Assembly: GCA_937925695.1 (NCBI GenBank)
Contig: CALAMD010000032.1
Span: forward strand, 1 to 47,709
Origin: an uncultured Bacillaceae bacterium
Lineage (GTDB): Bacteria > Bacillota > Bacilli > Bacillales > Amphibacillaceae
Reading direction: 5' to 3'
Length of the DNA: 47,709 bases
The first letter of the stretch is position 1. Every line of letters starts with the position of its first letter. Below are positions 25,999 through 34,829 of this stretch, one piece after another. The notes under the pieces were generated by a model that saw only the letters and a program-made list of their open reading frames with translations, was not told the origin of the DNA and made no database searches. Both the position numbers and the translations under genes were made by a program.

Positions 25999-26778
25999 AT
26001 GACCATATTAGCAAAAATCATTAAAGAAAAGGAAAAAGAAGTAGCTAGATTACAAGGACAGACGTTTGCGTTGTCCAATTTAAAAAAAGTCCCCTCAGTC
26101 AAACAGTTATTTAAACAAGAGCAAATCAATATCATTGCTGAAATAAAACGCGCATCTCCTTCCAAAGGAACGATTAATCAAGCTGTTGATCCTGTAAAAC
26201 AGGCGCAACGTTATGAAACTTTAGGTGCTACAGCTATATCCGTATTAACTGATCAACCCTTTTTTAACGGCTCGATGGAAGACTTAAAAGCAGTTAGAGA
26301 AGCAGTCAACCTACCTATTCTCTGTAAAGATTTCATGATTGATCCGATTCAAATCGATCAAGCAAAAGCTGCAGGCGCAAATATCATTTTACTTATTGTC
26401 GGTGCTTTAGATGGTGATCAGCTCACGTCACTCTATCACTATGCCAAAGACCAAGAATTAGACGTGCTCGTTGAAGTTCATGATGAATATGAAATGGAAC
26501 GAGCGCTTAAGTTAGGTGCAGAAATTATCGGTATTAATAATCGCGACTTAAAAACATTTACCGTTGATTTAACGACAACTGCAAAACTAGCAAACATGGT
26601 TACAGATCCAAATATTACGTTAGTCAGTGAAAGTGGTATCCGAACAAAAGCAGACGTCATTCAGGTTGCCAAGGCCGGAGCAAAGGCTATCTTAGTCGGC
26701 GAAACATTGATGCGCGCTGATGATTTATCCACTACTTTTAAGGAACTGATGATTCCATTTACAGAGAAAGAGGTTTAG
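25999..26778 (+). CDS. trpC: Indole-3-glycerol phosphate synthase
   Basis: TIM-barrel enzyme of 259 residues that closes the indole ring. The active-site IIAEIKRASPSKG (Lys about 50), LCKDFMID, LVEVHDEYE, GINNRDLKTF and VSESGI motifs are all present. Its ATG directly follows the trpD stop codon, and AAGGTGAT in the end of trpD is the ribosome binding site, so translation is coupled. Confidence 0.96.
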   Translation: MTILAKIIKEKEKEVARLQGQTFALSNLKKVPSVKQLFKQEQINIIAEIKRASPSKGTINQAVDPVKQAQRYETLGATAISVLTDQPFFNGSMEDLKAVREAVNLPILCKDFMIDPIQIDQAKAAGANIILLIVGALDGDQLTSLYHYAKDQELDVLVEVHDEYEMERALKLGAEIIGINNRDLKTFTVDLTTTAKLANMVTDPNITLVSESGIRTKADVIQVAKAGAKAILVGETLMRADDLSTTFKELMIPFTEKEV

Positions 26779-26783
26779 TCGTC

Positions 26784-27383
26784 ATGCAAGTAAAAATATG
26801 TGGGATTCAAACAGTAGAAGCCGCTCAAATAGCTGCTGATGCTGGTGCTGACTATATTGGTTTTGTATTTGCACCAAGCAAGCGTAAGATTTCACCAAAA
26901 AAAGCTGCCATGATTGTTAAGCAAATCGACAGTCCCGTTAAAAAGGTTGGTGTATTTGTCAATGAAGCACCTGAAAACATCAATCGAATTGCTCGTGAAG
27001 TTGGATTGGATATCATTCAACTACATGGTGACGAATTACCATCTATCGTTAATCAGCTCGCCTATCCAACGATTAAAGCATATTCGATTGATCAAGTGAT
27101 AGGAATGGATAATATACCTTTTCCAAGTAACTATTTGTTAATTGATAGTCCACCTACGATTTACCGAGGTGGTAGCGGGAAAATTTTTGATTGGCAGCTA
27201 GCAAAGGAACTACCCATTCCTTCTCACCGACTCATCTTAGCTGGTGGACTCACGCCAGAAAATGTTCAACAAGCCATTGCTACAGTACAGCCAGCCTGTG
27301 TTGATGTGTCCAGTGGCGTAGAAACTAACGGTGAAAAAGATCATGAAAAAATAATACAGTTTATTGCAAATGCGAAAGGATGA
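26784..27383 (+). CDS. trpF: Phosphoribosylanthranilate isomerase
   Basis: 199-residue TIM-barrel isomerase for the third step of the pathway. The N-terminal VKICGI contains the catalytic Cys (about 6), and the acid lies in CVDVSSGVE; GFVFAPSKRKISP and LHGDE are family motifs. GAAAGAGG lies before the start. It is a separate gene here, not fused to trpC as in some bacteria, and overlaps trpB by 4 bases. Confidence 0.95.
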   Translation: MQVKICGIQTVEAAQIAADAGADYIGFVFAPSKRKISPKKAAMIVKQIDSPVKKVGVFVNEAPENINRIAREVGLDIIQLHGDELPSIVNQLAYPTIKAYSIDQVIGMDNIPFPSNYLLIDSPPTIYRGGSGKIFDWQLAKELPIPSHRLILAGGLTPENVQQAIATVQPACVDVSSGVETNGEKDHEKIIQFIANAKG

Positions 27384-28597
27384 TTGATGTGACAGCATAT
27401 CACTTACCAGACGAATCAGGGAGATTTGGAAAATTTGGTGGCAGATTCGTTCCCGAACTTCTTATGCCAGCTTTACTTGAATTAGAATCTGCCTATGAGG
27501 AAGCTATCCAAGACCCGTCATTCATGAAGGAATTAAAATATTATTTAACCCAATATGTCGGTCGCGAAACACCGCTTTATTATGCGCGCAACTTAACTAA
27601 GACGCTTGGCGGCCCACATATTTACTTAAAACGGGAAGATTTAAATCATACCGGAGCACATAAAATTAATAACACCATCGGCCAAGCATTGCTAGCCTTA
27701 AGAATGGGAAAGAAAAAAATCGTTGCTGAAACAGGGGCCGGCCAACATGGCGTGGCAACCGCTACTGTTTGTGCCCTACTTGGTTTAGAATGTGTCATTT
27801 TTATGGGTGAAGTAGACGTTCAAAGACAAAAATTAAATGTGTTTCGGATGGAACTGTTAGGCGCAAAAGTAAAAAGTGTTGCTCAAGGAAGTGGCACGTT
27901 AAAAGACGCGGTAAATGAAGCATTACGTTATTGGGTTACCCATGTTAATGACACACATTATATTTTAGGATCTGTTGTCGGCCCCCATCCCTTCCCAAAA
28001 ATAGTTCGTGATTTTCAATCCGTAATCGGCCAAGAAACAAAACAACAAATCCTTGATCAAACCGGAGCCTTACCTGATGCGATTATTGCCTGCGTCGGTG
28101 GTGGTAGCAATGCGATGGGGATGTTTTATCCCTTTGTAGAAGATGAACAAGTACAGTTATTCGGCGTTGAAGCAGGTGGTAAAGGCATTCACACGAATAA
28201 ACATGCAGCCACATTAACAGCAGGAGAAGTAGGTGTTTTACACGGAACCATGACCCATTTGTTGCAAGATCAACACGGTCAAATTCAACCGACTCACTCA
28301 ATTTCTGCTGGTCTCGACTATCCCGGTGTTGGACCTGAACATAGTCATTTACATGATACAGACCGGGTAACCTATACATCGATTACCGATCAAGAAGCCC
28401 TTGATGCTTTTACCTTATTATCAAAAACCGAAGGCATCATTCCAGCATTAGAAAGTGCCCATGCCGTCGCTTATGCCATCAAACATGCGAAGCAAATGTC
28501 AACAGAGGAAACTTTAGTTGTCTGCTTATCCGGTCGAGGCGATAAAGACGTAGAACAAGTAAAAGATGTATTGGAGGCGCATATAGATGGGAATTGA
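27380..28597 (+). CDS. trpB: Tryptophan synthase beta subunit
   Basis: PLP enzyme that condenses indole with serine. It has 405 residues, a standard trpB1 type. The PLP lysine is in LNHTGAHKINN (about 95), with AETGAGQHGVA, GGGSNAMGMF and SAGLDYPGVGPEH. The first ATG overlaps the trpF stop (ATGA) and is given here; AAAGG abuts it, whereas a GTG three codons later (27389) has the same site at a better 9-base spacing, so the N-terminus may be three residues shorter. Confidence 0.96.
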   Translation: MIDVTAYHLPDESGRFGKFGGRFVPELLMPALLELESAYEEAIQDPSFMKELKYYLTQYVGRETPLYYARNLTKTLGGPHIYLKREDLNHTGAHKINNTIGQALLALRMGKKKIVAETGAGQHGVATATVCALLGLECVIFMGEVDVQRQKLNVFRMELLGAKVKSVAQGSGTLKDAVNEALRYWVTHVNDTHYILGSVVGPHPFPKIVRDFQSVIGQETKQQILDQTGALPDAIIACVGGGSNAMGMFYPFVEDEQVQLFGVEAGGKGIHTNKHAATLTAGEVGVLHGTMTHLLQDQHGQIQPTHSISAGLDYPGVGPEHSHLHDTDRVTYTSITDQEALDAFTLLSKTEGIIPALESAHAVAYAIKHAKQMSTEETLVVCLSGRGDKDVEQVKDVLEAHIDGN

Positions 28598-29360
28598 CAA
28601 TATTAATCGAGCATTACAAACAAAAAAATTAGCTAAGCAAAATATCTTTGTCCCCTATATCATGGCTGGTGATGGCGGATTGGATAAATTAGAAAGACAA
28701 ATTTCTTTTCTCGAAGAATGTGGCGTGACAGCCATTGAGCTAGGCATCCCCTTTTCAGATCCTGTTGCCGATGGTCCTACCGTACAAGCTGCCGGTGAAC
28801 GGGCTTTAGCTCATGGAACAACATTAGCTGGCGTGCTCGCCTTATTACGCCAAACAAAAGTAAAACGCAACGTACCAATTATTTTAATGACTTATTTTAA
28901 TCCTGTTTATATTTATGGTATCGAACGATTTACCCTTGAATGCCTTGAAGCAGGTGTAGATGGCGTGATCATTCCTGATCTGCCTTTAGAAGAAGAACAT
29001 ATTGTTGATCAAACATTTAAAGATCATTCACTAGCATTGATAAGACTTGTCGCTTTAACTAGTACACCAGAACGGATTGATGAAATGATGAAGCGTGCTG
29101 AAGGATTCCTTTATGCTGTCTCCGTCACTGGTACAACCGGGGCGAGATCAGCCCATGACGAAAGTGTGTTTACCTATTTAGCTGATTTGAAGAAAAAGAG
29201 TCCTGTCCCAGTTTTAGCCGGTTTTGGTATATCTTCCCCTGAACAAGCCAAAGCACTTAGTCGAGCATGTGACGGGGTGATTGTCGGCAGTAAAATTGTT
29301 GATTTACTCCATCAAGGCCGATATGAGGAACTAAAATTATTTATTGAGCATAGTCTATAA
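28587..29360 (+). CDS. trpA: Tryptophan synthase alpha subunit
   Basis: 257-residue TIM-barrel subunit that cleaves indole-3-glycerol phosphate and passes indole to TrpB. Catalytic Glu51 and Asp62 lie in IELGIPFSDPVADGP; VSVTGTTGARS and GFGISSPEQ make the phosphate site. It overlaps trpB by 11 bases, with GGAGG upstream. It is the last trp gene before a terminator. Confidence 0.96.
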   Translation: MGIDNINRALQTKKLAKQNIFVPYIMAGDGGLDKLERQISFLEECGVTAIELGIPFSDPVADGPTVQAAGERALAHGTTLAGVLALLRQTKVKRNVPIILMTYFNPVYIYGIERFTLECLEAGVDGVIIPDLPLEEEHIVDQTFKDHSLALIRLVALTSTPERIDEMMKRAEGFLYAVSVTGTTGARSAHDESVFTYLADLKKKSPVPVLAGFGISSPEQAKALSRACDGVIVGSKIVDLLHQGRYEELKLFIEHSL

Positions 29361-29373
29361 ATCTTCTATTATC

Positions 29374-29413
29374 ATCCTGCCTACAGACTTCATCTAACGG
29401 GCAGGATTTCTTT
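29374..29413 (+). terminator. Terminator of the trp operon
   Basis: ATCCTGCC (29374-29381) and GGCAGGAT (29400-29407) form an 8-base stem followed by TTCTTTTC. Confidence 0.75.
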
Positions 29414-29439
29414 TCTATGGGAAAAATGTAAAAATATTC

Positions 29440-29468
29440 TTTACTTTTGAAGTTTAATTGGTTACGAT
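29440..29468 (+). promoter_or_regulatory. Predicted promoter of the riboswitch-ykoF unit
   Basis: TTTACT (29440-29445), 17-base spacer, TACGAT (29463-29468). The start would lie near 29475, about 25 bases before the TPP aptamer. Confidence 0.6.
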
Positions 29469-29498
29469 ATGAATACACACAACTGCATATCTTCAATA

Positions 29499-29657
29499 AC
29501 ACTAGGGGAGCTTATCATTAGGCTGAGAAGAACAATTGTTCTGACCCTTTGCACCCGAACTAGATAATACTAGCGTGGGGAAGTGTAGTCATGATTAATC
29601 ATTAATCATTTATCTTAATTATAAATGACTGCATTTCCTGATGAATGCAGTTTTTTT
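29499..29657 (+). ncRNA. TPP riboswitch (THI element) with terminator
   Basis: The aptamer spans 29499-29586. P1 is ACACT/AGTGT; conserved parts are AGGGGAGC, AGGCTGAGA, GACCCTTTGCACCCGAA and TAGATAATACTAGCGT. An intrinsic terminator follows: ACTGCATT (29628-29635) with AATGCAGT (29644-29651) and seven T. It should switch ykoF off when thiamine pyrophosphate is abundant. Confidence 0.93.
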
Positions 29658-29686
29658 GTTGTCAATTTTTTAAGGAGGTAATCATA

Positions 29687-30274
29687 ATGGAAAAAGCTTG
29701 TGGAACAAGCAAAATTGCTGGTGTCAGTTTTTCCCTGCATCCGATGAGTGATGACTTTGTTTCTCTCATCACCAATGCGTTAAATGAAGTGGATACATCA
29801 AAAGTTTGGCTAGAAACCGACGATGTTACGACTACCATTCGTGGCAAACTATCCCACATATTTGATGTATCAAAAGCCATGTTTCTTCACGTAGCAAAAA
29901 CAGGTGTCCATGTAGCATTTCAAGCCACTTACTCATTAGGATGTCCAGGGGATTCTAAAGGAGATGCCTATATGGATGTAGACGATGAACTTTTGAATGT
30001 CAGCAAATTTCAATCTGTAAAACAACCGGTTGCAGCTAAATTTTCGCTATATCCCCTTGGCGGTGGCGATTATATGGATATCATTTATGAACAAATTGAT
30101 GCGATGAAAGAATTTGTTGAGGTAACAAGTGCCCACTACTCAACACGTTTACACGGTGACACCCATGATATCTTTACTGGTTTAGAAAAAGTATTCCGAG
30201 CAACAGTCGAAGGTGGATCAAGTCATACAGTGATGACTGTATCCATTTCTGCTAATAGCCCTTCTCATCAATAA
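29687..30274 (+). CDS. ykoF: Thiamine/HMP-binding protein YkoF
   Basis: 195-residue cytoplasmic protein built from two related ACT-like halves: SKIAGVSFSLHPMSDDFVSLI near residue 8 and AAKFSLYPLGGGDYMDIIYE near 117. It aligns from memory with B. subtilis YkoF, which binds thiamine and serves with the YkoEDC hydroxymethylpyrimidine transporter. The end (ITANSP-like, here SISANSPSH) is also conserved. ATG 29687 is chosen for AAGGAGG 7 bases upstream. Unusually, ykoE, ykoD and ykoC are absent; the gene is alone under its own TPP riboswitch. Confidence 0.9.
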   Translation: MEKACGTSKIAGVSFSLHPMSDDFVSLITNALNEVDTSKVWLETDDVTTTIRGKLSHIFDVSKAMFLHVAKTGVHVAFQATYSLGCPGDSKGDAYMDVDDELLNVSKFQSVKQPVAAKFSLYPLGGGDYMDIIYEQIDAMKEFVEVTSAHYSTRLHGDTHDIFTGLEKVFRATVEGGSSHTVMTVSISANSPSHQ

Positions 30275-30318
30275 AAAAATGGTTTTAAGCCTTCAAGTAG
30301 GCTTAAAACCATTTCAAT
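30271..30318. terminator. Bidirectional terminator between ykoF and helD
   Basis: ATGGTTTTAAGCC and its exact complement (about 30279-30312) around an 8-base loop, flanked by an A-run on the left, which makes a good T-run for the minus-strand helD. Confidence 0.85.
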
Positions 30319-30328
30319 TAACTTATCA

Positions 30329-32650
30329 TTAATCAACGATTTCAACTTCATAAGTTTCCTTTGGTGCTTGCTTAATAAATGGTGTTTCTTCACCATAAGT
30401 GAGCATAACCAACTCATGCATAGCTCTTGTACAAGCAGTATAAAAAATGGATTGGTCCCATTCAGTTTGATAATGTTTTTTTGATGCATCAGGAATAATC
30501 ACCGCATCGAACTCGATTCCTTTTGCGATATAAATAGGTAAGACAAGAACACCTTTCGTTAATTCTCTAGATGTAGCTGTCATTAATTGAAGCGAAATCT
30601 TATCTTTTAAGCGTTCATAAATCGCTTTACTTTCCTTAAATGTTTTACATACAATCGCAATCGTTTTTTGTCCCCGTTCCATTAACTGATTAATCGTAGC
30701 TAATAAATGTTTTTCATCATGATTTGCTTGCCCGTATTTAATCAATTTTGGTTTTTCCCCAGCTCGTTCAAACGGTTCAATCTGACCACCATCAGGTGAA
30801 AAATGTTTCGTAAATTCAACAATTTGTTTCGTTGAACGATAACTTTTCGTTAAAACAATTTTTTCATACGTGTCATCATACTCCGCTTGCAATGGATTAT
30901 CTTCTTGGGTATGCATAAAGATTGCCTGATTCACATCACCTAAAAAAGTCATTCTCGTGTAAGGGAAGATATACTTTAAGTAGGCTAACTGAAAGGCAGT
31001 ATAATCTTGGGCCTCATCAACAAATAAGTATTTAATGGATCGGTCAGTATTGTCACCTAATAGTCGGTCTTTGAAATATACATACGGTGTTGCGTCTTCC
31101 CAACTTAATTGCCATTTGTTGAACTCATTAATCGTTTGCTCTTTGATCTCTTCCCATCCATTTGGTTGACTTTCTGGCTGCCAAGTTGTGAACAGTAGGC
31201 GATAGGTCGCAAACAAATCAATATAATCAAAGTTTTGAATGCCCTCTATAACTGGGCTAAATGCTTTTTCGATGATGACACCACGTAAATACTCTTCTTC
31301 CATACCTGAATCATAAAATTCATCATCGCCTTCTTGATCTTGCATATATTTATATGCATTTAAAATATCTTCATCATCTAACACTTCGATTTCTTCCATA
31401 ACCCACTCTTTATCAATTTCATCCCGTTGAAATGTTTGTACTTTCTTTAGTAGTCTTTCATTTACAAGATCTAATGCGTTAGGGATCGATGTAGCTTTTT
31501 CCATCATCTGATAAAAATAATCATATATCTCATCTTTTGTCATTAGCACACGATCGCGAAAAGTAATATCTTTAAAGATCAAGTCCTTTTCTTCTAAGTC
31601 CTGAATAAATTCATCAATCATCTCTTTAAATGCCAAGGTCGTTTTAAAGGAGATACTTTTCATTTTTCGTTCATAATGCTGATCTTTCTTAGCGGTTAAA
31701 ATATATTCCATCTGTTCAAATGGGGATTCGACGGATAAGCGTTCTTCAACCTTTTTAATAATATATTCTAAAAATGTTGTTTGACGCATATTCGCTTCAC
31801 CTAATTCCGGTAAAACATTTGCTACATAGCTGTTAAACAATGGGTTAGGTGAAAATAGCATAATATTATTTTCATTGATCAGATCCCGATAACGATACAT
31901 TAAATAGGCGACCCGTTGTAATGCAGCTGATGTTTTCCCACTACCAGCAACACCCTGAACAACTAAATATTTATGCTTAACATTTCTAATGATCTGATTC
32001 TGTTCTTTTTGGATCGTTGCAACGATGTTTTTCATTTGTTCACTGGCATGGTTACCTAGAACTTCTTGTAAAATATCATCACCAATGGTTAATCCAGTGT
32101 CAAACATCCCTTCAATTTTCCCTTGATTGATAATAAATTGCCTTTTTAACAACATATCCCCTTGAATGGTACCACTTAAGGTTTCATAACTTACTTCTCC
32201 AGGAGAAAAATCATAATATAAACTGGATATCGGCGCACGCCAATCGTAAATTAAAAAGTCTTCATCTTTATCATCCATTAATGAAGCAATGCCAATATAT
32301 ATTTGATCAACTTCTTTTTCACCATATTCGTGAAAATCAATTCTACCAAAGTAAGGTGAATCCTTTAATTGGGATAAAACTTTTAATTGCTTATCGACAA
32401 TGCCATGAGAACGTTCACGTTCCGATAAAAGCTCGGCTTGTTGTTTAATACTGGCATAAGTTTCAATCACTTCTTCAGGTTCATCGATGTTTACCGTAAC
32501 ATCTTCAAAAAAACTTCCTCTTAAGCCAATTACACTTTCCTTCAAGTCATCAGCTTTAGCTCTTAGTTGCTTTTCTTTCCTTTCTATTTCCTCAATTACT
32601 TGATCTACACGACGTTGCTCCTTCATGCGTTCCTCTCTCATTTGACTCAC
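30329..32650 (-). CDS. helD: HelD, UvrD-like ATPase associated with RNA polymerase
   Basis: 773-residue superfamily 1 helicase-like ATPase that releases stalled RNA polymerase. A charged N-terminal coiled coil (about 5-95) is followed by the divided motor. Walker A is VQGVAGSGKTSAALQRVAYL (about 230-250), the second motor motif LFVDEAQDYTAFQ, then GDVNQAIF, LTKSYRSTKQI, and motif VI YTACTRAMHELVML. Length and order match B. subtilis HelD. The start is GTG at 32650, because GGAGG lies 8 bases upstream and the longer frame begins inside that site. Confidence 0.92.
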   Translation of the reverse strand: MSQMREERMKEQRRVDQVIEEIERKEKQLRAKADDLKESVIGLRGSFFEDVTVNIDEPEEVIETYASIKQQAELLSERERSHGIVDKQLKVLSQLKDSPYFGRIDFHEYGEKEVDQIYIGIASLMDDKDEDFLIYDWRAPISSLYYDFSPGEVSYETLSGTIQGDMLLKRQFIINQGKIEGMFDTGLTIGDDILQEVLGNHASEQMKNIVATIQKEQNQIIRNVKHKYLVVQGVAGSGKTSAALQRVAYLMYRYRDLINENNIMLFSPNPLFNSYVANVLPELGEANMRQTTFLEYIIKKVEERLSVESPFEQMEYILTAKKDQHYERKMKSISFKTTLAFKEMIDEFIQDLEEKDLIFKDITFRDRVLMTKDEIYDYFYQMMEKATSIPNALDLVNERLLKKVQTFQRDEIDKEWVMEEIEVLDDEDILNAYKYMQDQEGDDEFYDSGMEEEYLRGVIIEKAFSPVIEGIQNFDYIDLFATYRLLFTTWQPESQPNGWEEIKEQTINEFNKWQLSWEDATPYVYFKDRLLGDNTDRSIKYLFVDEAQDYTAFQLAYLKYIFPYTRMTFLGDVNQAIFMHTQEDNPLQAEYDDTYEKIVLTKSYRSTKQIVEFTKHFSPDGGQIEPFERAGEKPKLIKYGQANHDEKHLLATINQLMERGQKTIAIVCKTFKESKAIYERLKDKISLQLMTATSRELTKGVLVLPIYIAKGIEFDAVIIPDASKKHYQTEWDQSIFYTACTRAMHELVMLTYGEETPFIKQAPKETYEVEIVD

Positions 32651-32683
32651 CGATATAACCTCCAAATAAACTTAGTGTAAAAT

Positions 32684-32712
32684 TTGACATCAAGTTTAAG
32701 GTGTGGTAAAAT
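32684..32712 (+). promoter_or_regulatory. Strong promoter without a gene close downstream
   Basis: TTGACA (32684-32689), a 17-base spacer and TAAAAT (32707-32712) on plus. It points away from helD. The next event downstream is an intrinsic terminator at 32798-32834, before any gene. Confidence 0.7.
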
Positions 32713-32718
32713 TAAAAT

Positions 32719-32834
32719 TGGATAGATATGCCTTTATAATTTAACACACCTGGCATCTTAATATTATAATACTTTATATGAATTTTGACAAATTTAAATG
32801 AGCAAGCTACTTAACTGTAGTTTGCTCATTTTTG
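32719..32834 (+). ncRNA. Predicted small RNA, about 115 bases
   Basis: Bounded by the promoter above and by a terminator on the same strand. It contains no ORF with a ribosome binding site; the longest ATG frames code for 3 and 7 residues. Apart from the 3' hairpin it is A/U-rich. It does not resemble a known family that I can recognise. It could also be an attenuated leader of the thioredoxin-like gene, whose ATG is 225 bases beyond the terminator. Confidence 0.5.
32798..32834 (+). terminator. Terminator of the predicted small RNA
   Basis: ATGAGCAAGCTAC (32798-32810) pairs with GTAGTTTGCTCAT (32817-32829) over 13 positions (one G-T), then five T. No plus-strand gene precedes it. From here to 33047 I see no further structure. 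Confidence 0.85.
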
Positions 32835-33059
32835 TATTCATTAGCAATTTAACACAGGTACTTTTTCTTTGTTTCGACATTTAACATTTCAACACATTCT
32901 CGCCTTTTTTGATCAGAATAGAGAACTTTGTCAATCATCTTGATCCTATACTACAATAAATGTAATGCCAGTGAGGACTACCCATATCACAATTTTCGCT
33001 ATTATTTCCCGGGAAATGACAAAATGAATGATACATGGTTTATATAGGTGGTGAATGTT

Positions 33060-33398
33060 ATGAATCCAATGGTCGATTTGAAAACAGTAGAAGACATAAA
33101 TGATTTAATTCATCAGCATGAGCTTGTCTTCATATACATTTCAAGACCTGATTGTTCCGTATGTCACGGATTATTACCTCAAGTTAAAAAAATGCTGGAT
33201 CAATTTCCAGCAATCGTCCAAGGTCATGTAAATGCTGATGACGTTGCAGAAGTAGCGGGTTTATTATCCGTCTTTACTGTACCTGTATTATTATTGTTTG
33301 TACATGGTAAAGAGTATATTCGTGAGGCGAGGATTGTTCATTTAGACTTATTGCAAGAAAAAATCAATAAAATATATATACATGTGGTAGACAAGTAA
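33060..33398 (+). CDS. Thioredoxin-like protein
   Basis: 112-residue cytoplasmic thioredoxin-fold protein with the active site CSVC (about 30-33, in YISRPDCSVCHGLLPQVKK) and the cis-proline FTVPVLLLF. CSVC differs from the CGPC of housekeeping thioredoxins, so the redox potential and partners are probably different. Similar stand-alone proteins occur in Bacilli (YtpP/YdbP-like). ATG 33060 is preferred because AGGTGGTG stands about 6 bases upstream; a GTG four codons earlier lies within that site. Confidence 0.75.
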   Translation: MNPMVDLKTVEDINDLIHQHELVFIYISRPDCSVCHGLLPQVKKMLDQFPAIVQGHVNADDVAEVAGLLSVFTVPVLLLFVHGKEYIREARIVHLDLLQEKINKIYIHVVDK

Positions 33399-33428
33399 GC
33401 TTACCTTGTCGGTCCACATGTATATATA
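33373..33428. repeat. Long inverted repeat across the end of the thioredoxin-like gene
   Basis: A perfect 15-base arm at 33373-33387 (TATATATACATGTGG) and 33414-33428, extended inside by GACAAG/CTTGTC and a TAAG/CTTA tip. It covers the last codons and the stop. On plus no T-run follows; on minus it is followed by TTTTATTGATTTTTT, so it can end the minus-strand transporter operon that converges here. Confidence 0.7.
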
Positions 33429-33523
33429 AATCCCTCAACTTTACTTAACAAGATCAATCAATCCATCTTAAAAGATAGATACTTAGAGCAACAATTAATC
33501 AGCACATATTGATTGCTTATCAT

Positions 33524-34807
33524 TTAGTAACGGGTGAAATCAATATCATGTACCTCTAGATAAAAGTCATTTTCGTCAAATTTTTCGTCAATTACAAGCT
33601 GCCCTTCATATAAAAGATCCCCACTATAAATATCCCTAACTTGAATAAATCCTTCTTTATTCATCAACGGCACTGTTTTGATCATGTAGACAAGTTCATC
33701 GTAGACAAAGTATTTTGTCCCTCCGTACTCATTATATCCATCTGAATTATTATCTGGTTTATCTATTTCGAATGCTTGTTCAAATTCAATTTCTTCCTGT
33801 TCAACATTATATATGATGACTTCATATTGATCTGGTGTAAAACTTTCAAAATAGATAAAGTTACCATTGTTATTATAGATATTCGGACTGTACTGTTCCC
33901 TAATTTTCTCCGGTAATTGAAGAACTTTTTGTTCGCCTGTTTCAACATGATATACAATCAGATGATTATCAACTAATTGCTCATCATAATGTCCATCTTC
34001 ATCAAGATTAACTTCTCTAATTAATTCGTTAAAAATGATATAATCTTTTGGCCCGATATCATCAACATGATCGATGATCATCGTTTCGTAGGACAAATTA
34101 CCCTCCACATTAACGTCAACGGTATTCACGATTTCATCATTCACAATTGTTTGTTTCATTAAATCAAATGTATAAACATGGATTTCATCATGATTTAAAT
34201 AGAAAGACAATTCATAGCCTTTCCCACTATCAATCAACATGTTTTGCGTGATGACTTTTAACTCATTTTCATTTGCTAACTGCACATCTTCGATAAATAG
34301 ATGATTATACTTCTCCTTTTTAGGTACTGGAACAGTAAATTTATTTACTTTCTCTGTATCTTTATTTAACACTTCGATTTCAAAGGTAAAATCATAAGCA
34401 TCAATACCAGTAAAGATGTAATCTATCTTCATATTGGCATAAGCAACAATGTCTTCATTTTCAAAAAAATTGGTTGCCATATCCTGTTTGTCCCTCATAA
34501 AGCTACGATAATTCGATTGTAATTGCTTAATCGCAGGTGGATAGAAATCTTGAAGTATCATACTAAGGTATGATGATGGTTGGCGCAAGATCAATTCATC
34601 TTCTGATAAAATTAAATCCCTACTATTATTTTCATCCTGATACCAAATATAAATTTGTAAATCTTCAATCAGTGTTTCATCTCCACTTATATGTTTAATG
34701 CTCATCTCTGGCACATTACTTCTAGCCTGTGAAATGTGGATGTAGAACACTGAAAATACAACGATAATCACTGTTACTAATGAGATGAATTTCCAATAAC
34801 GTTTCAT
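33524..34807 (-). CDS. Membrane-anchored extracellular protein of unknown function
   Basis: 427 residues with one N-terminal transmembrane anchor (about 6-24) and no lipobox; the rest, rich in Asp, Glu, Asn and Tyr, is predicted outside. I recognise no family motif. The C-terminal half contains repeated strand-like units (GNFIYFESF, TKYFVYDELVYMIKT, GFIQVRDIYSGDLLYEG) that suggest a beta-propeller-like or all-beta fold. It is the last gene of a GntR-ABC operon, 22 bases after the permease, so it may be a sensor or accessory subunit of that transporter. This is inference from position only. Confidence 0.6.
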   Translation of the reverse strand: MKRYWKFISLVTVIIVVFSVFYIHISQARSNVPEMSIKHISGDETLIEDLQIYIWYQDENNSRDLILSEDELILRQPSSYLSMILQDFYPPAIKQLQSNYRSFMRDKQDMATNFFENEDIVAYANMKIDYIFTGIDAYDFTFEIEVLNKDTEKVNKFTVPVPKKEKYNHLFIEDVQLANENELKVITQNMLIDSGKGYELSFYLNHDEIHVYTFDLMKQTIVNDEIVNTVDVNVEGNLSYETMIIDHVDDIGPKDYIIFNELIREVNLDEDGHYDEQLVDNHLIVYHVETGEQKVLQLPEKIREQYSPNIYNNNGNFIYFESFTPDQYEVIIYNVEQEEIEFEQAFEIDKPDNNSDGYNEYGGTKYFVYDELVYMIKTVPLMNKEGFIQVRDIYSGDLLYEGQLVIDEKFDENDFYLEVHDIDFTRY

Positions 34808-34829
34808 TATACAACCTCCTCGCTAAACC

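Noticed and set aside
28083..28379. Minus-strand frame of 98 codons inside trpB
   Set aside because: Antisense shadow of a strongly conserved gene; no ribosome binding site.
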